From Vitrella brassicaformis (Eukaryota; Sar; Vitrellaceae): DNA of 64,000 nt. Where the stretch lies: contig CDMY01000420.1 of the NCBI GenBank assembly GCA_001179505.1, positions 16,412-80,411 of the forward strand, given 5' to 3'. Below, one piece after another: positions 47,944 to 59,600 of the stretch (the stretch's first letter is position 1; each line of letters begins with the position of its first letter). The translations under genes were made by a program, and so were the position numbers. The notes under the pieces were generated by a model. That model saw only the letters and a list, made by a program, of their open reading frames with translations, was not told the origin of the DNA and did not search any database.

Positions 47944-49760
47944 TCACTGTCCGGCGAGTGGCTGGTGCGACTGAGTGGCGAATTCGATGATGGATCTGTT
48001 GGCGAGTAGGATGAAGCCGAAAAGACACTTGGCCGTCACGTCCAGCACGCCGTAAAGCAGGATCTCGATGTCCACCGGGATCACCTTGGTGCCCTCTGCC
48101 ACGACCTGCACACCAGAGGGGTGAGGCCACCGGCGGGAGTGGGTGATTGTGTGATAGTGTGTGTGACTGTGTGTTGCGTCGTTATTGTTACCCAGACGAC
48201 GGGGTAGGCGCTCCACAGCACAACCTAAGAAGACACACACAGCACACAACACAGCACAGCACAACAATTGTCTACCTGTCTGTCTGTCTGTCTGTCTGTG
48301 TGTCTGTGTGTCTGTCTGTCTGTGTGTCTGTCTGTCTGTCTACACACACACATACCGTCATGACAGACAGCTGGTTGAAGCGGTCGGCTACAGCGGGTGA
48401 GGTCTTGATGGCCTTGTCCTTCATGGAAGTCACAAGCGACTGGATGATGGGCAGGAACACCACCATACCGAACACAAACAGCGGCCAGCCCTTGGTGGGC
48501 TCATGCTATATGGTCGACACACACCACACACCACACCACACACCAACAGACGACATGCATTGCAGTCGCATGCCTCATATCATTAGCAGAGGGAGGTGTG
48601 TGGTGTGTGTGTATGCCTGTGTTTGTACCGCGTAGAGGCCCCCGACGAGTCCCGAGATGATCATGAGGACGTCCATGAGGATGACGTATGTCAGCTCATT
48701 CCAGTGGACACCCGCCAGCAGACCCAGATCAACCAGCAGCAGCGGAGTCGTGAACGTCCAATCCAAGTATCGGCCCCAATAGAAGCTGCACACACAACAC
48801 AACACAGACACCACCACACTCTCTCCCAATCCCTCACACACACACACACACACTCTCTCTCTCTCCCGCCCTGTGCTGTGGTGTATGTGTGTGTTGTCTT
48901 GTGTCGTCTTACGATCGTCCATAGGGGTCAGCAGAGACCCCGATGCCGAGTGCCATGCACATGTATGCCAGAGCGGCGATGGCCGTGATGCCCGCACTCA
49001 CGTAATGGAACTTGCGCATCTCAATGTCGTATCCGGCGCTCTGGCTGATGAAGTAGAGGGTCGACAGGGCCATGCACACGAAGGCCACCCACAGCACCGC
49101 CACACCGAATGTCGTCGGCGTTGAGGCGGCGTATGCGCCTCCGCTCGTGGGGGTGGCCGTGGCCTCCGTGGTCAACAGATTAGTAGGAGGAGGAGAGCGC
49201 TGACCACAGACAAGGGAGAAGGGGAGAAATCTGCACTTGCTGTATGCTGTTCGTTCCGTGTTGGTTTGTGCCGCCGACCTGTTGGTTAGTGAAGAATGGG
49301 AAAGGTGGCTGTTGCGGCTGCTCAGGCTGCTCGCGCTGTTGACGCTGCAGACACACACACGTATGCCCATGCAATTGACTCATGATAGCAGCCTGTCGTT
49401 CCATCTCTCACCTGAGAGTCCTGTCCCTGGGCCTTTTGCGTCGGCTGTTGGGGCTGCTGTGGTTGCTGTGAATAGCACGCGCACAGCACAGCACAGGGAG
49501 AGACACTCATCACAATCATGTGTGTCGCATGCATGGCATCCCTCCTCATAAGTTTTCACCTGTGGCTGCGGCTCCTGCGGCTTCTGCGGTGTCTGCGGCT
49601 CCTGAGGCTGCTGAGGCTCTTGCTGCACTTGTGGCTGCTGTGCCTGCTCGCCCCGCATGCTCTTGCCGCCCTTGGCGTCGGTCTCATTCTTGCTCACGTC
49701 CTCGGCACGGGTCACGGCGACGAGCGCCAGCAGGACGCAAACAACCACGGACGAGCGCAT
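47944..49760 (-). CDS. Microbial (type 1) rhodopsin with proton-pump residues and a Gln/Pro-rich N-terminal extension
   Basis: Eight exons (high to low): 49760-49560, 49465-49412, 49344-49279, 49199-48913, 48785-48629, 48505-48356, 48224-48192, 48105-47944. They sum to 369 residues. Residues 1-19 are a signal peptide (MRSSVVVCVLLALVAVTRA). Residues 20 to about 135 are Gln/Pro-rich. Seven helices follow. Helix C reads GRYLDWTFTTPLLLVDLGLL, so R208, D211, T215 and D222 match bacteriorhodopsin R82, D85, T89 and D96. Helix F has VVLWSAYPVVW. Helix G has ILLYGVLDVTAKCLFGF, with K342 the retinal Schiff-base lysine and D338 the D212 match. E320 and E330 match the proton-release pair E194/E204. L219, at the tuning position of L93, suggests green absorption. 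The residue set predicts a light-driven outward H+ pump. Location is unknown; the signal peptide suggests the secretory system or plasma membrane. Confidence 0.95.
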
Positions 49761-49790
49761 GGCGTGCAGGAGGTGCTGGCGACGGCCAGA

Positions 49791-49801
49791 TTAAGGGCGC
49801 A
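49791..49801 (-). promoter_or_regulatory. TGCGCCCTTAA upstream element
   Basis: In minus orientation it ends about 30 bp before the rhodopsin ATG. With its flank it reads TCTGCGCCCTTAATC, close to TCTGCGCGCTTAAAG before the FCP-like gene. It lies in the 275-bp divergent region shared with the gene at 50036. Confidence 0.45.
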
Positions 49802-50035
49802 GATTTCTCGTGTATCCATCTCCATAAAGCGTTTGCCACGGGATTGGAGGTGAGAAGCCCACGATGAGGAGGCAGCCATCGCAAGTTCAGACACCAAACA
49901 CGCACCTGACGCCTCCCTCACAGCGAAGGGCCGCTGGAGTGAGAAAAAGGCTGCTCCTTGAATCAGCTGCACGGCTGACGGCGTCGGCTCATGAGGTGCG
50001 CGAGCACTCGCCTGAGCATCTGAAGTGACTTATGG

Positions 50036-50904
50036 ATGCTTTCCTTTCGTCCATCCTATCAGGTCCCAAAACCAGAGGTTTCCTTGATGGAGAAAGCGCC
50101 ATCGCCCTCACCGCGACCCATTGGCTGCCGTCTATCGCCAATATGCGGAGCCAGGAGTATATCCGAGAGCCCCCCGAAGCAGCTGAGCCAGAAGCAGCCC
50201 CATTTGCTACAGCCTCCCGGGGCTCGGTCTATGGAGCCGCTGAAGGCGAGGGAAGAGAAGAAGTCCGCCAAGAACGTCCCCTGCAGCCTGTGGCCCTCAC
50301 CCATCAGACAGGCCATCGTCGGCAGGCGCCACGGCAAGAAGCAGTGGTCCAAAGCAGCCATGCAGTACTTGCTGATCCAGCAGACGCCCTCGTCACAGCT
50401 CAAGCGGATCCTCAACGCTGCCCCATCTATCATGTCGGACTCGCTGGGGTCCAACAACTCGCCTCGTCCCTCCCCACCACAGCGGGCCGCTAGTCCACTT
50501 GCCTATGAGATTGTGCCGCCCACAGCACCTCCCCCTTCGGCAACGACGTTCAGTTCCCGATTGGACGCCTCGAGACGGTCCCAACATGTGATGCAGAAGC
50601 CACTGTCCAGACTATGCCGACGGCGAAGGAATTGGGGAATGCGGGAGCACCCGAGATGGGAAGGTCGGCAAGGCGGCTGAGTGCGCCTGCGTTGGTCGAG
50701 CTGCAGCGGTTTGCCCGGAAGGTGAAGCCCCGACTGGCGCAGATTAGTCTCCCCCCTGATGTGCCAAAGCTGGTGCCAAGCGTGCCGAATCAGAGGCAAG
50801 AGGATGGTGTCTGTTCTCGCCTCGTTCGTGTTTTTATTTGTGTGCTGTTTGTTGCTGCCGCTGTCGGCCTCCTGCTGCAGACAGGGCAGGGGCGACTCAG
50901 CTGA
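50036..50904 (+). CDS. Putative small membrane protein, splice pattern uncertain
   Basis: A frame from ATG 50036 encodes Ser/Pro/Arg-rich sequence with RHGKKQWSKAAMQYLLIQQ and LKRILNAAPSIMSDSLG. A second frame from about 50611 encodes RSARRLSAPALVELQRFARK and ends in a hydrophobic helix, VRVFICVLFVAAAVGLLLQ, at TGA 50902-50904. A phase-0 intron 50513-50610 (GTGCCG...CCAG) would join them into a tail-anchored protein, but the donor is weak. Without it the first frame ends at 50680. The opposite strand is also open but looks like a shadow. I recognise no family. Confidence 0.45.
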
Positions 50905-51063
50905 ATGAACAATGATTTGCAGAGAATCGTGTGAGTCCGTGTGTGGATGCGCGTGTGTCTGTGTCTGTGTGGGGGATAGAACAGTGGCCGCGTCGTGTGT
51001 AGGTGTAGGCTTCTTCACGTTCTTTTTGGTACAGTCTGGCCTTTTGCTAGTCTCTCTCTCTCC

Positions 51064-51096
<33 letters not shown>

Positions 51097-51431
51097 TGGC
51101 TTTGTGTTGGGCTCTCTTTTTCGACGACAATTTGTCGCATGAATGAGTTGGGGAGATGTTTAGTGAAGCTGCGTGCATTAGAGTATCCCTTTCCTCAGTC
51201 CATGACTCCATGTTAGTTGATTTGGGGACCCAGGTAGTCGCGTGCATCGTGTGTCTGTGTGACCCTCGCCTTGTCTGTGTGACTCCCAGCCGCCCTCACT
51301 CAACTCAACAGTAGCGTAGCAATAGCCGACAAAGATCTGGTTGGTACACGTGACGCGTTGCGTCCACAAAGCCAAGTTAGTCCCCCTTACCCGACCCGGT
51401 CTAGCACATTCACAAACAAGCGCAAGTCTGT
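50905..51431. other. Convergent intergenic region
   Basis: It contains (TG)n and (TC)n tracts at 50938-51096 and no supported gene. It is probably 3' UTR of both neighbours. Confidence 0.55.
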
Positions 51432-53610
51432 CTACTGTTCCTTCTTGGGGCTCGTGATGGCGCTTATCCGACCTGATTGATTAAGACAGCACGACAGAAG
51501 GCTCTCATCCCATCGCTGGCTTGCATTCGCTCATCGACTTACTTACCCACAGTGTAATACCCATACTGCGTGACCAGCAGCATTAGAGCCAGATCGAGTC
51601 CAGCCAGAAACAGACAGGTCTGACACACACATGCCAAACAACACGGACGGCACCTGACGGCACCTGGCTGCGCCCATATTCTTAGAATGACTCCCATCTA
51701 TGTACCTGTATGTCCGCCGCGTAAGTGTGGAACCTCTGGACAGTGTTGCGTGCCGATGTGATGGGGCTCCACTCGTACTTGGCGATGCGCGAATGCACCT
51801 CCTCCAAGCTTGCTGCAGGGACATCAACCAAGCATATATTCCACACACATGCGCAAGTATTCTTTCTCCCCTCTCGCTGCTCGCGGCTCACTTGCAGCAA
51901 AGAAGAAAAACAGACCCAATGCCAGACCCTGCTCACGAATCAATATCACACCAAACGAGGGAGGGAAGATTGTATGCAGTCAGTCGTGTTGCCTGCAGCA
52001 TCATCCCTCCCCTTCCGGCAGCTGACTGACCGACCTTAGTTAACAGCTGGAAAATGAAGCCCAGTGTGTAGGACATGACGTCCACCCGGCCCCTCACAGA
52101 CGCACTCTCGTCATCCTGTCCAACCTCAACACCTCCACCAAACGACCACAACCGCCCATCTCTCTCGTGAGATCCATCGCCCTCCGCCTCCCCATCTCTG
52201 TACTGCCGCCGCCTGTCCTCTTCACGAGACCTCCCGTGCGCCTGTCGCGCCCTCAGCCGGTTCCATGATAGACGACCCCATCGCATAATGCGTCTCGCGT
52301 ACATCCGTGGGGAGCAGCCGCATGTCCGGCGCACGAACGCCGCCCAGGGCGATGTGGGAGAGCTCGGTGCCCGCTGCTGCTGGCTCAGGAAGCCGGTGAA
52401 AGGCCGGGCTGACTGGGTCTGCGGGGCCACCCTGTTGCCCATCGGCCACAAGCGGCGCCACCCCTCTGAAGTCCTCGACCGCCCATTGGTCAATGCGGTG
52501 GTCGACAGAGGCGACGTCACGCTGGCCGACGCAGAGGGGGTGTTGGTGTGCGTGGGCGAGGACACAATGGTCATCCTGTGATGCGGCCGGTCGCCCGGCT
52601 CTCTGCTCTCCTCAATATCGTGGTGCTGCCAGTGTCTTGGTGAGACGGGTGGGATGGATATCGACACAGACGAGGGCGGCACACGAGTGCTTGGCGCGGG
52701 AGGGGGCAGCAGGGGCGGGGGTGTGATGGTCGGGGGAGCTGGAGGGGGCGGCGAAGGGCCTGCCTGTGACAGCTTTTGCCGTTGCCGCACGGCTGTTTGT
52801 TTCATCATTCTCTTGATATACTTGTAAGCGTCCCACAAGAAGAGGCCCAAATCGATGGCCAACGCCACACCCTGACCGATCAATCAACGCACGCACCCCA
52901 CTCTCGGCCACCGTCTGACTAACTGACAATGTGGTACACGCTGGTCGATTGACTGACCGCCAGTGTAGCGAGTTGCGATGCCTTCATGTGTTGGAGGAAC
53001 TCCAGCTCGTATGGGCGGGACGGCAGAAAACGCGAATGCTTCAGCCCCTCAGCGACACTGCCACACACACACGCGCGAACATCCAACAATGAACCGACAC
53101 TAAACGCTTGTGTATGCGTGTCAGTTTGTGTGTGTCTGGGACTCACCTGATCCCAAGTGCCAGCAGCGTGCTGGAAAGCGCCACAGCGAGGGCATGAACA
53201 GCAACAGAAAAAATACTCACGGGGGCAGCTACCAACATCAGCAATGACTGATCTCCCGTCACTCCACGATGCTTCCCAATGGTGTGTTGTGCTGCTTTCT
53301 TCGCAAGAGCGATCGGGATTGCGAGCTTAGCTTGGGGGAGCCCCCCGTTTTCGTCCTCTCGCGTGGAACTGGTGCGATACACAGGTACAGTACAATCACT
53401 CAGTGCATGATTCATGATGCGTCGTGATTCATTCCTTTCTTTGCTCAGGGTGAGAAGCAATTGGCTGAGGCTGGGCTGAGGGGCGGTGTGTTCTCGGGTT
53501 TCAGCACTGCAGATGGCGGGGGCTGAGGTGGAGCAATCATCGTCGAGCTCACGTGCCCACCGCAGTTTATCATCCAAGCGAACCTTCAACAAGATACCGC
53601 CATGGATCAT
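51432..53610 (-). CDS. Multi-pass membrane protein of unknown family
   Basis: Seven exons (high to low), 53610-53147, 53057-52958, 52871-52035, 51928-51892, 51812-51706, 51619-51547 and 51472-51432, sum to 552 residues. Hydrophobic segments are SLLMLVAAPVSIFSVAVHAL...ALSSTLLALGI, GVALAIDLGLFLWDAYKYI, TLGFIFQLL...GLALGLFFFFAAT and TCLFLAGLDLALMLLVTQYGY. A long Pro/Ser/Arg-rich loop (exon 3) separates helices 2 and 3, and SLEEVHSRIAKYEW ... NTVQRFHTYAADI is the most conserved-looking soluble part. The C-terminus SPKKEQ carries Lys residues near the end. No family is recognised. The first ATG overlaps the ATG of the channel gene on the other strand, so a later start (for example the in-frame Met near 53410) is possible. 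Confidence 0.65.
53320..53330 (+). promoter_or_regulatory. TGCGAGCTTAG element upstream of the channel gene
   Basis: It is in sense to the channel gene and 279 bp before its ATG, but inside the first exon of the minus-strand membrane-protein gene. If it marks a start site as elsewhere, the two transcripts overlap head to head. Confidence 0.3.
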
Positions 53611-56600
53611 GACGCTCTTTGCCAATGTTGATGACTCATCATCGAGGGCCCGACATGTTGCTCAGCGGCTGTTTCTGGCTGGCACGTCACGGTCGACGAG
53701 GGAGAAACCCCCTCCCGGCATGCATAGATTCAGTGTCCACGGCAAAGAGGTTGACTATGTCGAGACGGTCAGACCAGAGTGTTTCCACACGGAACAACGC
53801 AGACCATTGGAGAGCATCTGTGCTGTCTTTCTCCTCTATCCTTCGGTTTGCCTGCAGTCTTTGCTTATCTTCAAGCCCAGTAACGGCATCCTGTTCTCTT
53901 TCCGACGGATGTGCGTGTGGATGATCGAGTGGAAATGGTTCGAGCGGCTGGCCCTCACAGCCATCGTTCTCAATTCGATTTCTCTGGCTATGGTCGACCA
54001 TCACCCCAGCCACCCAGAGCCTTGGCGCGTCAAACTAGAGGAGGTGTCTGAAATCGTCTTTATCGTGATATTCAGCGTCGAACTGGTGATCAAGGTGGTG
54101 GGAAAAGGGCTGTGGATGGGGCGGGAGACGTATCTGTCGGACCGGTGGAGTTGGCTGGATCTTGTAGTGGTCGTGACGGCGTGGCTGGAACGGATACTCT
54201 ACGCACTTATCCCGCAATCGGTCAATCTCACCGTCATCCGGACCTTCAGAGTGAGTGACGCATCCATATGCAGGCAGGCACACACGTTGCTCTCTCTGTC
54301 TGGTCATATTCCGGCCGCTGCGGAGCGTCAACGCCTTCCCTGGCATGCGTCTCGTCGTAGTGACTCTCTTCACCTCCCTTCCCAAGCTCTGGAATGTCTT
54401 CCTGCTGGCGTGCTTCGTCCTGGCGCTCTTCTCCATTGTGGGGTGCGTGTACTTGCATACACGTGTGTGTCGTATGATGTGGCTCCCTCTGGTTTTTGTG
54501 TGTCAGCTTGAACCTTTTCAGTGATGTGTATTGGAGCAGGTGTCGCTTGATAGACCGACCTGTCAATGGCTCCTGGCCGCCAGCAGTGGATATCGATCCT
54601 GCGCCATTCGAGAGACCACTTGACAGGTGTGGACGTGCATGTCTGAAATGGCGAATTATGCAGGTGTGTGTTGCTGGTGCGCAAAGGTTTTGTGGAGGCG
54701 CCTATGGGTGTGAGGCTCACACAAAGCTATATCGCATGGCCGGCATCGCCAACAGAACATACTGCGGTACGCCCGAGGCAACCAGATATGCACCAGCCAG
54801 AGTCTCCAACGGATGACACTTCAGGCAACATGTGGCATGTCTCTGATTCGGAGCTGTCGCAAGATCGATGGCACGAGGTGAATACTTCACCGCATGCACA
54901 CATGCTTCTGTCGTGTCACTGCTCGCTGACGTTGCGACTGCAGCTGGAGAGCAACCCTGCGGCCGACTACGGTTACACTGGTTTCCATCACATGGGTGTA
55001 GCCTTTTCTACCGTGTTTCACGTTATCATGGTGGAGGGATGGACTCAGCTGATGTACAGGTGAGATGAAAGGGAAGGGGCAATCGACTTGATGTACATGA
55101 CTGGATTCGTTGTCTCATTTGTCCAGGTTTCAGGATGGACACGCGATGAGTTGGCTTGCCTCCCTCTATTTCTCACTGCTCATTCTCCTGGGGGCGCTGG
55201 TACGGCCGCGCTCTAATGGCTATCAATAACTGCAAGTCACCGAATCTGTCCCGTTCCTTTGTTTGTTTGTTTGTTTGTTTGGGTCACTTTGTAGTCAACC
55301 TGACGGTGGCCGTCATGTGGGAGCGCTATGAGGACCAGCTCAGACAGACTAAGAAGGAGGAGGGCAATGAAGTAAGTAGAAGAAGAAGCCACTGTCATGA
55401 ATGATTGCAGCGGATTATCCGCAGGACGAGGGGAGTGTGAAGCTGGGGATGAAGCTGATTCATCATATCGCAGAGGCACAGACCACATACAAAGCGGACC
55501 ATTGCCAACACAGACATGTGATCTGTCTGCTTCCATTCAGGTGGCCACAACCATCAAAAAGCATAAATACGTCCTGGTGACTCACATGGCACCATCTTCA
55601 CCTTGTGTGTGAACGAGTGCCGCGTGTGTGCTCAGGAGTCGAGTGCCAAGGCTCGCTTGGTGGACGAGTTGCCGACTTCAGAGACCCCACTGTCTCACAT
55701 CGCAAAAGGCAAACTGTACGGATACACACAGGACGCGTGTATTTATGACCAGACGGTCCATGACAGTCTTTAAACCTGTGTGTCCGTCTATATGTCTTTA
55801 CCCAGGTGGCTGCAGGCCCTCTGTGCGCGCATTGCATTCCATCCGATGTTTGTGCTGCTGATCCTCGTGTCCATCTTCTGCAACACCGTCGTCTTGGCTC
55901 TCGATCGTTATCCGGAGCCTGCGGCGGGGATCACACAGACACTCGACGCCGTCAACCACTCATTCACCGTGAGCGACAAAAGGTCATGATTGGGCCGTGA
56001 CGAATAGCCGACCGCGACACATACTGTCTGGCGTATTCAGGGTCTGTTCACCTTTGAGGTGCTTATCAAGTGCATCGCATTGGGGCCCGTCGATTTCGTC
56101 CGAGACAGCTTCAACATATTTGGTGACCCGTTTAGTTTCCTTGGCTACGCGATATTGACGTAGACCCCTGATGAACGATTCGCGTCCCTGCTCCAGTGCA
56201 GATGTGGCGGTCGTTCTGGCTGCCTGGATTGAGTTCTCCATGGGAGGTGCGGGAGCGGCGGGAGCGCTCCGCGCTTTCCGTCTGCTTCGGGTGCTCAAAC
56301 TCGGTCGCAACTGGACGGTATGAGGATTGGTGAGCATCAAAAGCAGACCACTTGCATGCTTGGCTTCTTGTGTCTCGCTCGCTTAGTCCCTTCGGATATT
56401 GCTGGAGGTCATCTCGAGGGCGCTAACCCTCATGTCTTCGTTCTGCCTGCTGCTTTTCCTCGTGATCTACATATTCGCACTCATCGGTATTCAGTGAACG
56501 GAAATACCGGGGGCTCGGCAATTGATCACTTTTTTATCAGGAATGCAGCTCTTCGCCTATGAGGTGCCTGAAGATGAAGACGACTCCATAACTCGTCTGA

Positions 56601-59600
56601 ACTTTGATACGTTCCTCGACGCCTTCCTCACAGTGTTTACAGGTAATACAGCACTCAGTTCATTTGGCTGACACGGTATTTCTGTCATTGTGCATCAATG
56701 CATGTCTTCAGTGCTGACGGGCGAGGGCTGGAATAGCATCGTCTTCAATTTTGCACGAAATGCAGGTCCCGCGTCGATGCTGTATTTCATTCTTCTTCTC
56801 GTCTTCGGGAACCTTATACTCCTCAATCTCTTCCTCGCCATCCTGCTCGGCAGCTTTACCTCAGCGCGAGCATTTATCAATCGCTTGTATCTCAATCGCT
56901 TTGTCGACCTGTGTCATGAAATGGGTGTCACGAGGGAAGACGTCGAATCGATCGCCAATGCGGCAGACGACAGCACGCCAAAACGAGCCTTCTCCTTGGC
57001 CCAGAAACCGACCGGCTTATCTGTATCCGCTCGGCTGTCGCTATTCTCAAATCTTGTACCCGATGAAGGCGGCAGCGCAAGACAATCAATGGTCACTTTT
57101 TCGGAAGGCGCTGTGATGAAAAGTGGCGTGACGCTCAAGCGGCGGAAGACAGAAGATATTCTTCGTCGCTCAGCTGCTAGGAGGAGGTCTCAGATGCTGT
57201 CAAGTGAGCAGAAGGACATTTTGCAGTCTGTTCGCCTTATCAAGCAGATGGGGAATATCAATTTCTTGATTAAACGTTTGAAGACGGGGGCAAAAAGGGC
57301 AGAGATGGAGAACAAAGATGTTGCGGCTGAGCATGTAGAGCAAGTGAACGATGAGCTTGCTATCGACTTCCTGCCCAGAGCAGGCAAGATAGGTGGGAGA
57401 CACATTATAGAGAATCAACAGGCATGAATGTCATCTGTCTTTTTTCCGTTTTCAGACGACATTCATGCCTCTACTCCCTCTCATCCACGTAGCATTGAGG
57501 TCCCCGGTGTTGTTCATGTACCAGCCGACAAGCCTGAACGGCGACAATCCACAGCGGTCGAGCCACTCGAGGCCCCCAATGAGAAGGGAGCAGCCAGTGA
57601 CAAGAGGAGCCAAATCAAGGCAGTGGGCAGTGTCGACACTGGCCCGCATGAACACCAAGAGACAGCAGACACAGCCAAAGGGAGGATGCATCGTCTGAAA
57701 CAGAGAATTAGCGATTTCGCCAGCAACGTTGATGCAGCATTCAACGACGAGAGGGTAGGAAAACAGATACTCTGATGAACGACAGACATTTGTTTTGTTT
57801 ATGGATGTTCAGTTTGAAGCTCTCCCAACAAGTCCCAAAGCCCTTCTTCATTTATCTCCCTCCCCCCGACGAACCCCGCAGCTACCTGGCCACTCACCGA
57901 GAAGGCTGTCTGTCCATGAGCCACCGTTGCCTTTGGATGACCAAGATGAGACTGCAGTGAGAGAGCAGCGCTATTTTCCCTTGCGGGCTCCAGCAGCATG
58001 GGGGATGGTACGGGCTATATGTCAGAGAATTGTGGCTAGATCTGAGTTCGAATCCTCTGTCCTGGTGCTAATTCTGCTCTCCGCGGCTCTGGCAGCCACA
58101 AACAGCCCTTATGTCGACCCAGACTCGTCGTATGGCAAGGTACACGAGTAAGAGCTACGAGAATATTCCCAGTGTGAGATTCTGCGTGTGGCTCTAGGCT
58201 CTCGTGGCTCTCGATCTGATCTTTACAGCAATCTTCACCGTTGAGATGGTCATCAAGTGGACGGCTCTTGGTCTGTTCGGCCAGCAATCTTACTTTATGT
58301 CCCCCTGGAATTGTGTCGACTTCGTTGTGGTCTTTTTCGGCTGGCTTGAACACGGAATGCCGACATCTTCGCCCGGGCAGAAAGGGAGCCTAAAGGTGCT
58401 CCGGACGCTACGAGCATTCCGTGCCCTGCGTCCATTGCGGATCATTTCTCGGAACACGGGGATCAGGGTTGTTGTTGAGTCACTGCTGTCGTCTGCGCCC
58501 TCTCTTGCTAATGTCTTCTTCGTTGGTAGGCACTGCATGTGCTCCGTTAACCTTCATTGCAAGCTAAAGATATGACTTCCTCTCGCGCCTCAGGCCTGCT
58601 GTTTTATTTGGTATTCGCAATTTTGGGCGTTAGTCTCTTCAAAGGAGCATTTTATGCGTGCGACTCGTCGGACTCGCCAAATGGCCCTTCAACAAATGCG
58701 ACACTATCCAACGAGAGTGACTGCAAGGATATCGGTGGCGAGTGGAAGTTGATTTCCGATTCCAACTTCGACAACGCTTTCCACGCCCTCATCGCCTTAT
58801 TTCAAGTAGGGCGACGAGACATGATCCAGCGGGTTCGTGAATATGCTAATTTCCGTTTCTTTGCAGGTGAGCACTTTGGAAGGCTGGACCGATGTGATGT
58901 TTGACGCGGTCGACGCGAGAGGGCCGGGAGAAACACAACAGCGGGACCACAACAAGTTGAACGCACTGTTCTTTGTCACCTTCATCGTTCTGGGCAACTT
59001 TGTGACGCTCAACCTGTTTGTGGGCGTCGTCATAGACCAGTTCCACCAGATGAAAGAGAGCATCGACGGAGGTCTCCTCATCAGCCCAGCGAACAAGGTA
59101 TAGGCCAGCCAGCCGGCCACATGCCGGCTGTATTCATGTGCTGGTTGGTCCATCGTGCTGTGCTGTTCCACAGTGGATCGAGGTTCAAAAATACATATAC
59201 AGGTAGACAGGCAGACAACAGCTACATGTCTCACTCACGACTCTATGTGTCCTCAGGACAAGTCGTCTGACCCCATCGATGGGCGTCGACACCCATCACA
59301 GCAAGCGCCGGAGCGCCACCAGCGACACAGCCAGAAGACGTGTGGCCCGGGCCCTCCTCGCCATGAAGTCCCTCTCAACCCAAGCACAGAGTAGCAGGGG
59401 ACCGACAAGAGCAGGTGCAACGACTGGACGTACAAGAGCACTGACTGCTGCATCTCTGATGCCCTTTTGCAGCCTTTGCCAGTGATGTTACGAGCCAGCC
59501 TTCACCGTCCAAGGGCGTCGTCAGCCGCACCCGGTTCCTTGCAGCCAGGGAGATATTCCGCGAATGGTTGCGCACCAGGGTAACCTCTGCTGGCTTTGAC

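Noticed and set aside
50059-50457. Minus-strand frame of 132 codons opposite the gene at 50036
   Set aside because: Cys/Trp-rich shadow without splice support; the plus frame has a better start and a downstream membrane helix.
58048-58060. GTTCGAATCC, like a tRNA T-loop
   Set aside because: It lies in the coding exon of channel domain III and no acceptor, D or anticodon arms surround it.
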